Below, one piece after another: positions 7,529 to 15,758 of a stretch of 64,000 bases of DNA. A model generated the notes under the pieces. The model saw nothing but the letters and a program-made list of their open reading frames with translations, did no database searches and had not been told where the DNA came from. A program made the translations under genes and the position numbers. Source of the DNA: Peribacillus sp044761665 (lineage in GTDB: Bacteria > Bacillota > Bacilli > Bacillales > DSM-1321); the NCBI RefSeq assembly GCF_044761665.1, contig NZ_JBIWCW010000013.1, forward strand, positions 1 to 64,000, in the 5' to 3' direction. The number at the start of each line of letters is the position of its first letter. Within the stretch, counting starts at the first letter, position 1.

Positions 7529-8102
7529 CGCCAATCTTATAGATGAAGAGTTATCTCTAATCGGATCCACTAATTTCATTGGCAAGATGTTTCATAAAAT
7601 GAATAAGTCATCAATCATTTTATTATCCATCCAGGTTCCCCTTAACTTGTATTTAAGAGCAGAAGTTTTTTGTGAAGACATTCAAGATTTATCGGAAATG
7701 GAGTTTATACAAAATGACCTGATGAAGCTCTTATATAATGATTTCCTTACTTTCGCCAAAAAGAATCCCGATCCCAGGGCCATATTTAAGCTTCTGACGT
7801 CTTTGGAACGGCAGGCAGGTAAAGATTCCAGTTTGGAAAAGAAAACAGATTCTGTCTTTCAGCTTGTCCAGAGAGAAACCCATCAAGAGATGCAACCATT
7901 ACATTTGCGCATGAGAAGGAAATCAGCTTTACGTGGAGAAATACTATTGGCGGACATGGAAGAAGTGCAGCAACACCATGGGTATACCCTCGAAAGGGTT
8001 TTTGAACTACTGTACATTGATTTTATCGATAAATTTCGTAAAGGCAATAATGTGGAAGCCATGAATACCATTCTCCGAATCCTTGATAGTGAGGAAGAAT
8101 AG
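7512..8102 (+). CDS. Hypothetical plasmid protein with an internal duplication
   Basis: This protein of 196 residues starts at ATG 7512 with GGGGGAATAAG upstream, overlapping the gene before. Two regions resemble each other: LYLRAEVFCEDIQDL...LMKLLYNDFLTFAKK (about 46-82) and SALRGEILLADMEEV...VFELLYIDFIDKFRK (about 137-175). The gene is probably co-transcribed with 7115-7528, which also has duplicated units. I do not recognise the family. A conserved plasmid accessory or DNA-binding role is a guess from context only. Confidence 0.6.
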   Translation: MAKYSNANLIDEELSLIGSTNFIGKMFHKMNKSSIILLSIQVPLNLYLRAEVFCEDIQDLSEMEFIQNDLMKLLYNDFLTFAKKNPDPRAIFKLLTSLERQAGKDSSLEKKTDSVFQLVQRETHQEMQPLHLRMRRKSALRGEILLADMEEVQQHHGYTLERVFELLYIDFIDKFRKGNNVEAMNTILRILDSEEE

Positions 8103-8298
8103 GAAATTGATTTATACGGACCATGACCAGAATCGAAGCAATACTGTTTTTCGACTTGTATATAGTGTTTTTTAAACTATTGCATGCTTGAGAATAGCTC
8201 TACAATGAAATGAACGACCTTTAAGATAGATAATTGTCTCTCGATTTAATATAGGGGGCCAACTAACGAAGTCACAAATTAAATTCAAGGATTATATT

Positions 8299-8351
8299 CC
8301 CTCTTCAATCAAGTAGAGAAGAGAACTATCTCTGTACTTGATTGAAGAGGG
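8299..8351. repeat. 17-bp perfect inverted repeat in a 450-bp gap
   Basis: Bases 8299-8315 (CCCTCTTCAATCAAGTA) and 8335-8351 are perfect reverse complements with a 19-base loop. No T run follows. The rest of 8103-8552 shows no gene; another short self-complementary piece, GCGAAAGCGC, lies about 8 bases after it. It could be a regulatory RNA hairpin or an attachment or insertion scar. Confidence 0.45.
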
Positions 8352-8552
8352 CCACCAAGCGAAAGCGCGGTAGGGGAAAAATCCGTTTTAAACTGCTTTC
8401 ACTTAAAGACTTGCTAACCTAGGGTGTTAACGATTTGATGCAAGTATATAACACGAAGAGAGGTCTTAATGGGATTTCCTTATTTAGATTCAGCCATCAT
8501 CCCACTTGTTTTTTCTTAATACTTATAATTAATAGCCCTAGCTATTATACTT

Positions 8553-9050
8553 TCACTCATAGACAGATCTAGGTATTTTAAGTTTTGGATTTGGGTACAT
8601 CACTGGAGCTACTTCATAAGTCTCGAATATAATACTGATTCCACTATTTTCATAGACAAACTTAGTATTCTTGTCAATTGTAAAGAAATCAGGTTCAAGA
8701 CTAGCGTATACATAGTCTTGCTTTTTCAATTTTTTATAAGCATAGGTATGTACTTTTTTATAATCAGAAATGGATGTTAGTACTTGATTAAGGTAAAGTC
8801 TTTTCCCAGTAGAAATATTATAATTGTAGGTCTCGAAGGGCCCAGAGGGAAGCTTGTTACCGAAGTCCACCCTATCATACATTTCAATACTTAGGATATT
8901 ATTCTTATTAAAGCTGACCTTGTATTTGGTTTTATATTGAAAATTAACACTAAGTTCTCCATCAGATATTATTTCTAACAGTTCGTTATAACTTTTTTTT
9001 ATGTGAGCCAATAAGGCCTTATTGATTTTATCTTCAACTTTTTTATTTTT
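8553..9050 (-). pseudogene. Truncated DUF3298 (RsiV/PdaC-like) gene
   Basis: The frame has the DUF3298 pattern: YNYNISTGKRLYLNQVLTSI, then a SLEPDFFTIDKNTKFVYEN stretch and EVAPVMYPNPKLKIP. DUF3298 occurs in extracytoplasmic proteins such as anti-sigma factor RsiV and deacetylase PdaC. Here no signal peptide or anchor exists. The frame is open backward through VEDKINKAL to the TAA of the upstream response regulator, whose own last residues SYPQVKG look like the missing start of the same domain. The usable TTG at 9011 has no ribosome site. I read it as the remains of a gene fused to the regulator by deletion. Confidence 0.6.
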
Positions 9051-9773
9051 TTATCCTTTAACCTGTGGATAACTTCCCCATCGATAACCTACGCCCCACA
9101 CCGTTTGAATATAATTTTGACAATTAAATTGACTGAGTTTCTTTCTGATTTTCTTAATGTATTCTGTAATGATATGCTCATCATAATAACTGTCCTCTTC
9201 CCATAAACTTTTGTAAATTTGTTCCCTCGTAAAGGTCTGCCCTTGGTTTAGGGTTAACAATTTAATAATCTCCAGTTCTTTATGAGTCAAAGATATCTCC
9301 TTACAATCATAATAAATCATCTGTTCATTAAAGTTGATGGACATTTTATCGAATTTCAAGGTTTGTTTTGATAAAACTCCTTCGTTTTTACTGATCCGTT
9401 CAAAGCTCCGAAGATGAGCGATAACCCTCGCTTTTAATTCAGAAATGCTAAATGGTTTGGCAACGAAGTCGTTCGCCCCAATACCCAACCCATATACTTT
9501 ATCTTTTTCAGTATGTCTTGCACTTAATAAAATCATGGGAATATTCATTTCTTCACGTAAAATTTGTATCACTTTGTAACCATTCAAGTCAGGCATGGTA
9601 ATGTCTATGATCATAATATTAGGGTTGAACCGCCGTGCTTCTATAATTCCATCGACACCCGTATTAGCAGCCACCACTTGGTAACCATCTGCTTCAAAAC
9701 TATTCTGTAGAAGAAATGTAATTTCTGATTCATCATCGATTATAAGTATTTTTTTATCATTAAAAGTTACCAA
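9051..9773 (-). CDS. OmpR-family response regulator with a foreign tail
   Basis: This 240-residue protein has a receiver domain (IIDDE acidic pocket, phospho-acceptor Asp in IMIIDITMPDLNG, Lys in AKPFS) and a winged-helix output domain ending VWGVGYRW. The family normally ends about there; the extra GSYPQVKG matches the start of the adjacent DUF3298 fragment, pointing to a deletion fusion. The TTG start at 9773 follows GGAGG. It overlaps the histidine kinase gene and is one of two regulators on either side of that kinase. It probably still binds DNA. Confidence 0.85.
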   Translation of the reverse strand: MVTFNDKKILIIDDESEITFLLQNSFEADGYQVVAANTGVDGIIEARRFNPNIMIIDITMPDLNGYKVIQILREEMNIPMILLSARHTEKDKVYGLGIGANDFVAKPFSISELKARVIAHLRSFERISKNEGVLSKQTLKFDKMSINFNEQMIYYDCKEISLTHKELEIIKLLTLNQGQTFTREQIYKSLWEEDSYYDEHIITEYIKKIRKKLSQFNCQNYIQTVWGVGYRWGSYPQVKG

Positions 9774-11206
9774 TTTTCAATTCCTCCACTAGGTATAATA
9801 AAACAAATGTGGGCTCCACCATATTCGGATTTACCCGCAGAGATTGATCCATTATGTTTTTTAATAATAGTATTAGCAATATACAATCCTAAACCGGAGT
9901 GACCTACCTTGTTAAAATGGGCGTGTTTTTCTTGATAAAATTTATCGAAGATCTTATTTGGGTTTTTTATGCCCGGTCCGGAATCGTGAACCTGAAACGA
10001 TAGTGTTTCATGGTCAATCATAATAGAAATTTTAATGATACCATTAGGTGGGGTAAACCTTAAGCTATTCATGAGAATATTATCAATTACTTGACCTATA
10101 CGACCTTTATCCAATGTGAATGTCTTGATATCATGTTCGTTTGTAATCGTTACATCTAAATTAACTTGTTCCTTATCGGATAAATGAGAGAAATTTGTAA
10201 TTTGCTCTTCTAAAAACGGCTCTATGTCGATGTTTTGTAAGAATAACGTATATGAGAAGCTATCTATCTCTGTTATCTGGTTAATCTCATTTAATAATTT
10301 GGATGTTCTGTCTACATTGGAAGTTATGGTATTAAGGTATTTGAAAAGCAAGGTCTCATTTTTCCATATTCCTTCGATCAAGCCTTCTGCATGCCCTTTA
10401 ATGATTGTCAAAGGGGTTTTTAAATCATGAGATATTGCTTTTAAATAATCTCTTTTATCCTGTTCCAGCTTCCATTGCTGTGTCAAACTAGTCTCCAACT
10501 CGCTTCTCATTTGTTCGAATGAATTAGTTAAGTCTCCTATTTCATTTTTGGCGGCATAATGAATTTGAAAGTTCAAATCTTTATTCTTAATTCTGTTGGA
10601 GGCTTCAATTAAATTTTTTATGGGAATGGAAACTCTTTTTCCAATAATGCTAGAGACCAATAACGTTAGTAAGGTAATATAGATAAACGGTGAAGAAACC
10701 AGTCCAATGACAATCAATACCGGCCAGGTGGAGGAGTAGGATATCTTAATATCGTAATTCAAGGCCACGGCGCCTTTAAGTTTGTTATTTTCATCTGAAA
10801 TTGGGACATAATAAGTAAGGTTATTTTTGTCATCCTTGCTATGTACTCTTTTGTTAAGGTTTTGAACCAAAGGATTCGAAGGGCTGATTGAGTTTTTCGA
10901 CAATGTTCCATATAAGGATTTCCCTTCAGAATTGAGCACGAGATATTTAATTCCTTCTTTAGGAATTTGTTTTTCCATGTTCTCTTTCTCGTTGAGATCA
11001 AGTAACTTTTTACCATTTTGGCTAATATAATCTTCGATTGTCGGTAACCGTTGCTCGTAATAATTTGCAGGTTTGACCTTTTCGTCATTCTTTATTAAAT
11101 ATATTACTCCCAAGACAAGCGTAAAGAAGGTAAGGAAAATACTCCCTATCAGAATGATGAAAAAGCCAACTTGCAATTGTTTTTTTATGGATAAGTCTTT
11201 TAACAT
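9767..11206 (-). CDS. Membrane sensor histidine kinase
   Basis: The protein of about 479 residues has two transmembrane helices (near 10-35 and 165-190) flanking an extracellular sensor region of about 130 residues. A HAMP segment, an H-box (KAISHDLKTPL), an N-box (GQVIDNILMNSLRF), and G-boxes (VHDSGPGI, GLGLYIA) follow. The start at 11206 (MLKDLSIKK) follows GTGGAG and overlaps the end of the upstream regulator by seven bases. The kinase pairs with one or both neighbouring regulators. The context of an immunity-type ABC transporter suggests it senses a peptide antibiotic or envelope stress. Confidence 0.85.
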   Translation of the reverse strand: MLKDLSIKKQLQVGFFIILIGSIFLTFFTLVLGVIYLIKNDEKVKPANYYEQRLPTIEDYISQNGKKLLDLNEKENMEKQIPKEGIKYLVLNSEGKSLYGTLSKNSISPSNPLVQNLNKRVHSKDDKNNLTYYVPISDENNKLKGAVALNYDIKISYSSTWPVLIVIGLVSSPFIYITLLTLLVSSIIGKRVSIPIKNLIEASNRIKNKDLNFQIHYAAKNEIGDLTNSFEQMRSELETSLTQQWKLEQDKRDYLKAISHDLKTPLTIIKGHAEGLIEGIWKNETLLFKYLNTITSNVDRTSKLLNEINQITEIDSFSYTLFLQNIDIEPFLEEQITNFSHLSDKEQVNLDVTITNEHDIKTFTLDKGRIGQVIDNILMNSLRFTPPNGIIKISIMIDHETLSFQVHDSGPGIKNPNKIFDKFYQEKHAHFNKVGHSGLGLYIANTIIKKHNGSISAGKSEYGGAHICFIIPSGGIENW

Positions 11207-11892
11207 TTTGAAATACTCCACTTATATCCGATACCCCAGGAGGTTTCAATATATTTATAATCTGAATCTAACAAAGCGAGTTTCGTCCTGATCTTTTTGA
11301 CGTGCTCCACAACGGTTAATAGGTCCGACTCACTGTTGTATCCCCATACTTGATCAAATAATTGCTCTTTTGTAAGGATTTGTTGAGGATGTAGAGCGAA
11401 TGTTTTTAATAAATCAAACTCTGTTTTAGTAAAACGGACTGGTTGATCTTTAATAAAGACTTCATAGGTATTCAGATTGATTTTAATATTCTCGAAGGTT
11501 AACAGTTTATCTTTGCCTATATTCCCAAAATCTTTTACTCTTCTTAAATTAGCTATTATTCGAGCCTTAAGTTCACTTACACTAAAAGGCTTGTGAATAT
11601 AATCATCTCCTCCTATCATCAATCCTTGTATTTTTGATTTTTCGGTGTCGTCAGCACTCAAAAAAAGAATGGGGCAAGATAATGATTTTCTTATTTCCCG
11701 ACAAACATCGAATCCATCCATATCCGGTAACATTACGTCTAAAATGATTAAATTAATGTCTGGACTTAATGATTGAATGGCGTTTGTTCCATTTAAAGCA
11801 GTAAGAACCATATAACCTTCTAATAAAAGGATATCTCTTAGAAAATCAACTATTTCCTGCTCATCATCCACTACCAAGATTGTTTTAGTCAT
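11200..11892 (-). CDS. OmpR-family response regulator
   Basis: This 230-residue regulator has a receiver domain (VVDDEQE, Asp in LIILDVMLPDMDG, HKPFS) and a winged helix ending SWGIGYKW. The start is ATG 11892, eight bases after AGGGGGG; a longer frame from 11913 includes that site and is unlikely. It lies directly downstream of the ABC transporter genes and upstream of the kinase, and is probably the kinase's primary partner controlling the transporter operon. Confidence 0.88.
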   Translation of the reverse strand: MTKTILVVDDEQEIVDFLRDILLLEGYMVLTALNGTNAIQSLSPDINLIILDVMLPDMDGFDVCREIRKSLSCPILFLSADDTEKSKIQGLMIGGDDYIHKPFSVSELKARIIANLRRVKDFGNIGKDKLLTFENIKINLNTYEVFIKDQPVRFTKTEFDLLKTFALHPQQILTKEQLFDQVWGYNSESDLLTVVEHVKKIRTKLALLDSDYKYIETSWGIGYKWSISKC

Positions 11893-11930
11893 AAAAATCC
11901 CCCCTTGCTGCATTCAAGCGTTAAGCCCTT

Positions 11931-12701
11931 TTACTCAAAGAAGTCCTTGTTTCTCCATATTATGAAATTAAAAAAACCACCGAATAGGATAATTATACCA
12001 GTTGATAAGAAGAACAGAATATTTAAATTGTTTAATTGGTTGAAAATATATTGGCCGGGTAGGATGAAGTATGAAAATATGTCACTTATATAAACAGACC
12101 CAATCATGAATCCGAGTGTAAAAAGGAAACCTAAAGAGGTATTAGGAATAAGCGTACTGATAACACTAACAAGGGCAAGTAGGCTAATCACGATTAGAAA
12201 CAGCAAGGCATAAAAGCTTAGCGTATATAAAACGGATTCAAAAACTGTGAGGTTCATGTATGGTTTGGAAAAGGTAATTCGGTCTACATGGGGACTCATC
12301 ATGTACCCGAAAATATAACTAACGATTAGTAAAACGGCTAAAAATACAAAGACCAACATAATTTGAGATACGTATTTTGAAAATAGCAATTTAAATCTTG
12401 ATACAGGACGGATAAGGGTCATTCTATAGGCTCCTGATTTTAACTCTCCGCTGAAACTATCGAGAAATAAAAGAGGGAAAATAATAAAATTAAGAATGAA
12501 AAAAGACTCTTTCGCCACTAAAATCGGTAAATTAAGGCTGTTCACCTTGACTTGCGGGGTGTTGTTTGAATAATTACCTAAGCCATAGTAATTTAAAAAC
12601 AAACAAGAACCAAGTACAATGACAGTGTACATGATGAGTAGTACGATCGTTTTCTTTCTAAGGAAAATCTTCTGGAATTCGTTCTTTAATAGTAAATTCA
12701 T
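11931..12701 (-). CDS. ABC-2 type permease, second subunit
   Basis: This 256-residue protein has six predicted membrane helices and the ABC-2 layout: a first helix, a long extracytoplasmic loop, then ELKSGAYRMTLIRPVSRFKLLFSKY, the coupling segment of this family. It follows the first permease gene by nine bases. Transporters with two ABC-2 permeases and one ATPase are typical of lantibiotic/bacteriocin immunity (LanFEG, Bcr-like). The substrate is not shown by the sequence. Confidence 0.8.
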   Translation of the reverse strand: MNLLLKNEFQKIFLRKKTIVLLIMYTVIVLGSCLFLNYYGLGNYSNNTPQVKVNSLNLPILVAKESFFILNFIIFPLLFLDSFSGELKSGAYRMTLIRPVSRFKLLFSKYVSQIMLVFVFLAVLLIVSYIFGYMMSPHVDRITFSKPYMNLTVFESVLYTLSFYALLFLIVISLLALVSVISTLIPNTSLGFLFTLGFMIGSVYISDIFSYFILPGQYIFNQLNNLNILFFLSTGIIILFGGFFNFIIWRNKDFFE

Positions 12702-12710
12702 ATCTTCACC

Positions 12711-13520
12711 TCAATAAAAAAAGTCTTTTTTGTTAGTAAAATAAATCATGAAGGAATTCGCCACGATGATATAGGTTAGTAAAACAGCAAGATTAAAATA
12801 AAAGACGGCCTTTGATGCTAACATGACGGCGATCCCTTGATATTGAATCATAGGTAAAGAACTAAATAATATAAACGGTGAAGAAAATCCGGCCATGTTA
12901 AAAATCGTTGGATAAACGATAGAGGATAGTAGAAACCCCATTCCAAGCCCAATGGCACTTGTGGTCGACTTACTGACAATCGAAAACAACGCGAAAACGC
13001 TCGACATGGCTATCAATGAAAGAAAGGTTAGACCATAATAGGCTACAGTGTAAAGAAAGACAAAGATACTGGATTTTTCACTTTCATAAAAGAACAAGTT
13101 AATTTCATGTTTGTAATCAAACATCGAAAAACCAAAAAGATAACTAACCACGAAATAGATAGAAAGGAAAATTAAAATAAATAATTGTACATTGACTAAT
13201 TTGGAAAATATAACTTCTCGATATGAAAAAGAACGTTGTATGACCAGTCGTAATTGCCCCGTATGTATTTCTTGGGCAAAGCTTAATATTATGATGATTA
13301 AAACGATTATATTGAAGGCAAAGGTTAACTGTTCAGCCAATCCCATGATGGGAAAGGAGTTGGCGTACGTATAATCAGGTGAATCATTAGGGATAAGCTC
13401 ATTATGGTTCGATAAATATCGAAAAGATGCGAACAAAATTAGAGGAATGGTAATTAAGAATAACCAGGTGCTCTTTCTTATCCACATCCTTTGCCATTCG
13501 GCATAGATTAGTTTTATCAT
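12711..13520 (-). CDS. ABC-2 type permease, first subunit
   Basis: This 269-residue protein has about six membrane helices and the coupling segment EIHTGQLRLVIQRSFSYREVIFSK. It overlaps the ATPase gene by four bases, so it is translationally coupled. It probably forms a heterodimeric channel with the downstream permease, moving a toxic peptide out of the membrane. That role is inferred from family resemblance and the adjacent two-component system. Confidence 0.8.
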   Translation of the reverse strand: MIKLIYAEWQRMWIRKSTWLFLITIPLILFASFRYLSNHNELIPNDSPDYTYANSFPIMGLAEQLTFAFNIIVLIIIILSFAQEIHTGQLRLVIQRSFSYREVIFSKLVNVQLFILIFLSIYFVVSYLFGFSMFDYKHEINLFFYESEKSSIFVFLYTVAYYGLTFLSLIAMSSVFALFSIVSKSTTSAIGLGMGFLLSSIVYPTIFNMAGFSSPFILFSSLPMIQYQGIAVMLASKAVFYFNLAVLLTYIIVANSFMIYFTNKKDFFY

Positions 13521-14248
13521 TGGGTCATCATCTCAATGAATTTCTGTTCTAAATCTTCATTTGTACTCCCTAATTCGGTATCTTTTCCTTGCCAGGTGAT
13601 CTTTCCCTTATTAATCATCACCCATGATTTACATACCATTTCTAATTCTTTAATCAAATGGCTAGAGATGAGAAAGGTTATTCCCTTTTTCCTATTCAAG
13701 GCTAAAATAAGTTCTCTAAGTTCTTTCATGCCAACCGGATCTAACCCATTGGATGGCTCATCCAAAATGATGAATTGAGGTTCCCCTAACAAAGCCTGCG
13801 CAATTCCTAAACGCTGTTTCATCCCTAGAGAATAACTGTCTACTTTGTCATCTCCTCTATTTTCCAGTCCAACAATCTTTAAAACTTCTTTTACTCTATC
13901 TTTTACATTTCTTTCACCTACACCACTGGTTATCCTAGCTAAATTTATTAAATTTTGCTTTCCGGTCATATAAGAGAAAAATATAGGGGATTCTACAATG
14001 GCTCCGACATGTTTTAAAGCTTGTCGCTTACTTGTATTAACGTCAGTACCATTTATAACGACATTTCCTTTGGTCGGATGTATAAGGCCTGTGAGAATTC
14101 TAATGAGTGTGGTCTTTCCTGACCCATTTGGTCCTACGAACCCACAAATATCATTCGCGAATAGATCAAATGAAATATCATCCAATATTTTTTTCCCTTT
14201 TACGGTTTTACTAATGTTTTTGACCTCTAATATTTTTGTTTTATTCAC
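13517..14248 (-). CDS. ABC transporter ATP-binding protein (BcrA/LanF-like)
   Basis: This 243-residue ATPase has Walker A GPNGSGKT, Q-loop region VGAIVESPIFF, signature YSLGMKQR, Walker B FIILDEPSNGLD and H-loop SSH. The VGAIVESP wording is typical of bacitracin/lantibiotic export ATPases. I chose the GTG at 14248 because TAGGAGGGG precedes it; the frame continues upstream to 14428, but that part is an IS relic in another frame. It heads an operon of ATPase, two permeases, regulator, kinase and second regulator. Confidence 0.88.
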   Translation of the reverse strand: MNKTKILEVKNISKTVKGKKILDDISFDLFANDICGFVGPNGSGKTTLIRILTGLIHPTKGNVVINGTDVNTSKRQALKHVGAIVESPIFFSYMTGKQNLINLARITSGVGERNVKDRVKEVLKIVGLENRGDDKVDSYSLGMKQRLGIAQALLGEPQFIILDEPSNGLDPVGMKELRELILALNRKKGITFLISSHLIKELEMVCKSWVMINKGKITWQGKDTELGSTNEDLEQKFIEMMTQ

Positions 14249-14344
14249 TGTCACCCCTCCTAATAAAGAAATAATAAGATACAAATATAAAAAAAGTATA
14301 AACATTAAGAACAAAAATTTTGAAAAAAGATTTTTTGTCTGATG

Positions 14345-14600
14345 CATACTTTCGGAAATTCCTAAACTGAATTGAGAGCAGAGTGTAATTTCTTCGTGAA
14401 GGTGTGACCTCAGAATCCGTATCGTCAATTAGCAAAATCCTCAGCCGCAGAAAATGCATTCGAAAGGTCATGGGAAAAATTGGAGCAGTTGATTCGACGA
14501 GACATCGATTGTACCAGCCCAATTTTTTCTTTCACTCGTGTTTGGTAATCCGGGTACGTATAGTGGATGGCTTTAATCTGAAAGCGACGTCCGTTTTTAG
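14345..14600 (-). pseudogene. IS3-family (IS150 group) orfB remnant
   Basis: The minus strand reads AIHYTYPDYQTRVKEK followed by IGLVQSMSRR, the block after the second catalytic Asp of IS3-family orfB. A degraded stretch follows, then an SIQFRN-like end in another frame. Frameshifts and stops show it is dead. It lies just upstream of the ABC transporter operon and may have brought or removed its original promoter. Confidence 0.6.
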
Positions 14601-14701
14601 TGTTGTTCTTCCTACGCTTTTCTTATTACTTTACGAGTTGATTAATTTAAGTAAGATGCCCTATTTGAAAATCAACTCTTTTTGATTTCGATTAATAAAC
14701 A

Positions 14702-14776
14702 GTGTCATAACTTAAAAGATTTGACCCCCTTTTCGTAGTGTAGTAATATCAATAGATAGACAGGTGTCATAACTTA
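14702..14776. repeat. Direct repeats before the recombinase (candidate res site)
   Basis: GTGTCATAACTTA occurs at 14702-14714 and 14764-14776, 62 bp apart, just upstream of a resolvase gene. Resolvases bind paired subsites in this position, so this is a candidate res/crossover site. The second copy continues into GGGTTATAAGT, forming a partial dyad. Confidence 0.5.
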
Positions 14777-14812
14777 GGGTTATAAGTGAAGCGTAAAAAG
14801 GGGAAATAGAAC

Positions 14813-15373
14813 ATGAAATACGGGTATGCAAGGGTTAGTACAGTTAGTCAGGATTTAGCAGCACAACTTCAAGCTTTAGAAAAAGAGGGGTGTGAAAAAA
14901 TTTATTCCGAAAAGTTCACGGGTACCAAATCGGATCGGCCGCAATTTCAAGAATTGCTTTCTTTGCTGCAAGTTGGGGACACACTTGTCGTTACCAAGCT
15001 GGACCGTTTTGCAAGGTCCACAGTGGATGCTCTAAAGACAATAAAGTCATTATTTGAAAAAGGCGTAAAGGTACATATTTTGAATATGGGTCTGGTGGAG
15101 AATACACCAACAGGAAAATTGATTTTTAGTGTGATGAGTGCTTTTGCCGAGTTTGAACGGGATATGATTGTGGAGCGAACTCAAGAAGGGAAAGCTATTG
15201 CGAAACTGCGTGAGGATTTTAGGGAAGGTAGGCCTAAAAAATTTAGTAAGACACAGATAGATCATGCACTACAGCTATTGAAAACAAATTCCTATAAGCA
15301 AGTGGAAAACATGACTGGTATTTCTAAAAGTACCCTTATAAGGGCTAAAAGAAAACGTAAGGTGATATTTTAA
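14813..15373 (+). CDS. Serine recombinase (resolvase/invertase)
   Basis: The 186-residue protein begins YGYARVSTVSQD, with the catalytic serine in RVST. VVTKLDRFARS and ERDMIVERTQEGKAIAK complete the catalytic domain. A Hin-like helix-turn-helix (YKQVENMTGISKSTLIRA) ends it. This is the size of Tn3-type resolvases and plasmid multimer-resolution enzymes. A GGGGAAATAG site precedes ATG 14813. With the repeats upstream it may resolve plasmid dimers or belong to a transposon that carried the neighbouring defence genes. Confidence 0.9.
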   Translation: MKYGYARVSTVSQDLAAQLQALEKEGCEKIYSEKFTGTKSDRPQFQELLSLLQVGDTLVVTKLDRFARSTVDALKTIKSLFEKGVKVHILNMGLVENTPTGKLIFSVMSAFAEFERDMIVERTQEGKAIAKLREDFREGRPKKFSKTQIDHALQLLKTNSYKQVENMTGISKSTLIRAKRKRKVIF

Positions 15374-15758
15374 AAAGTGTATTCTATTGTTTATACAAGA
15401 TAAATGGATTTGTTGAGTTTAAAATCGCATGATAATATATTTTGAGGATTTTAGATTTGGTTATGCAGGTTCTTTCCTTGATTAGTGAAATAGAAAATTA
15501 GACTCAACATGGAAATAGTAGCGTGTGAAATAGATATACCTTTTAGAAAATGGTGTGTCGAAACCAGAAAGTTAACAGAGTTTAAGGAAACCTATAATGT
15601 TTGGAAGGTGGAGAGGTGATACACCAGGAATAAGAGTTTAAAAAGACGACATTTTATTTGTTTAATAAGGAAGAAGAAAAGGAGTTTATAAAAACATTAT
15701 ATATAATAGAAGAAACTCGTCAAAAAAGACCTTTGCTCACAGGAGAAAGGCCTTCTTA
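15374..15758. other. A+T-rich gap between recombinase and hamB
   Basis: No gene with a ribosome site is seen. A weak inverted pair, GTTGAGTTT and GACTCAAC, lies near 15415 and 15500. A 36-codon frame at 15509-15619 lacks a ribosome site. The stretch may contain the end of the recombinase-carrying element. Confidence 0.3.

Noticed and set aside
14404..14460. Plus-strand frame with VSSISKIL, resembling the end of a eukaryotic paired (Pax) domain
   Set aside because: The opposite strand reads as an IS3-family orfB remnant with a much longer match; the Pax likeness is a short chance hit in the shadow frame.
15509..15619. 36-codon frame between recombinase and hamB
   Set aside because: No ribosome site; low confidence as a gene.
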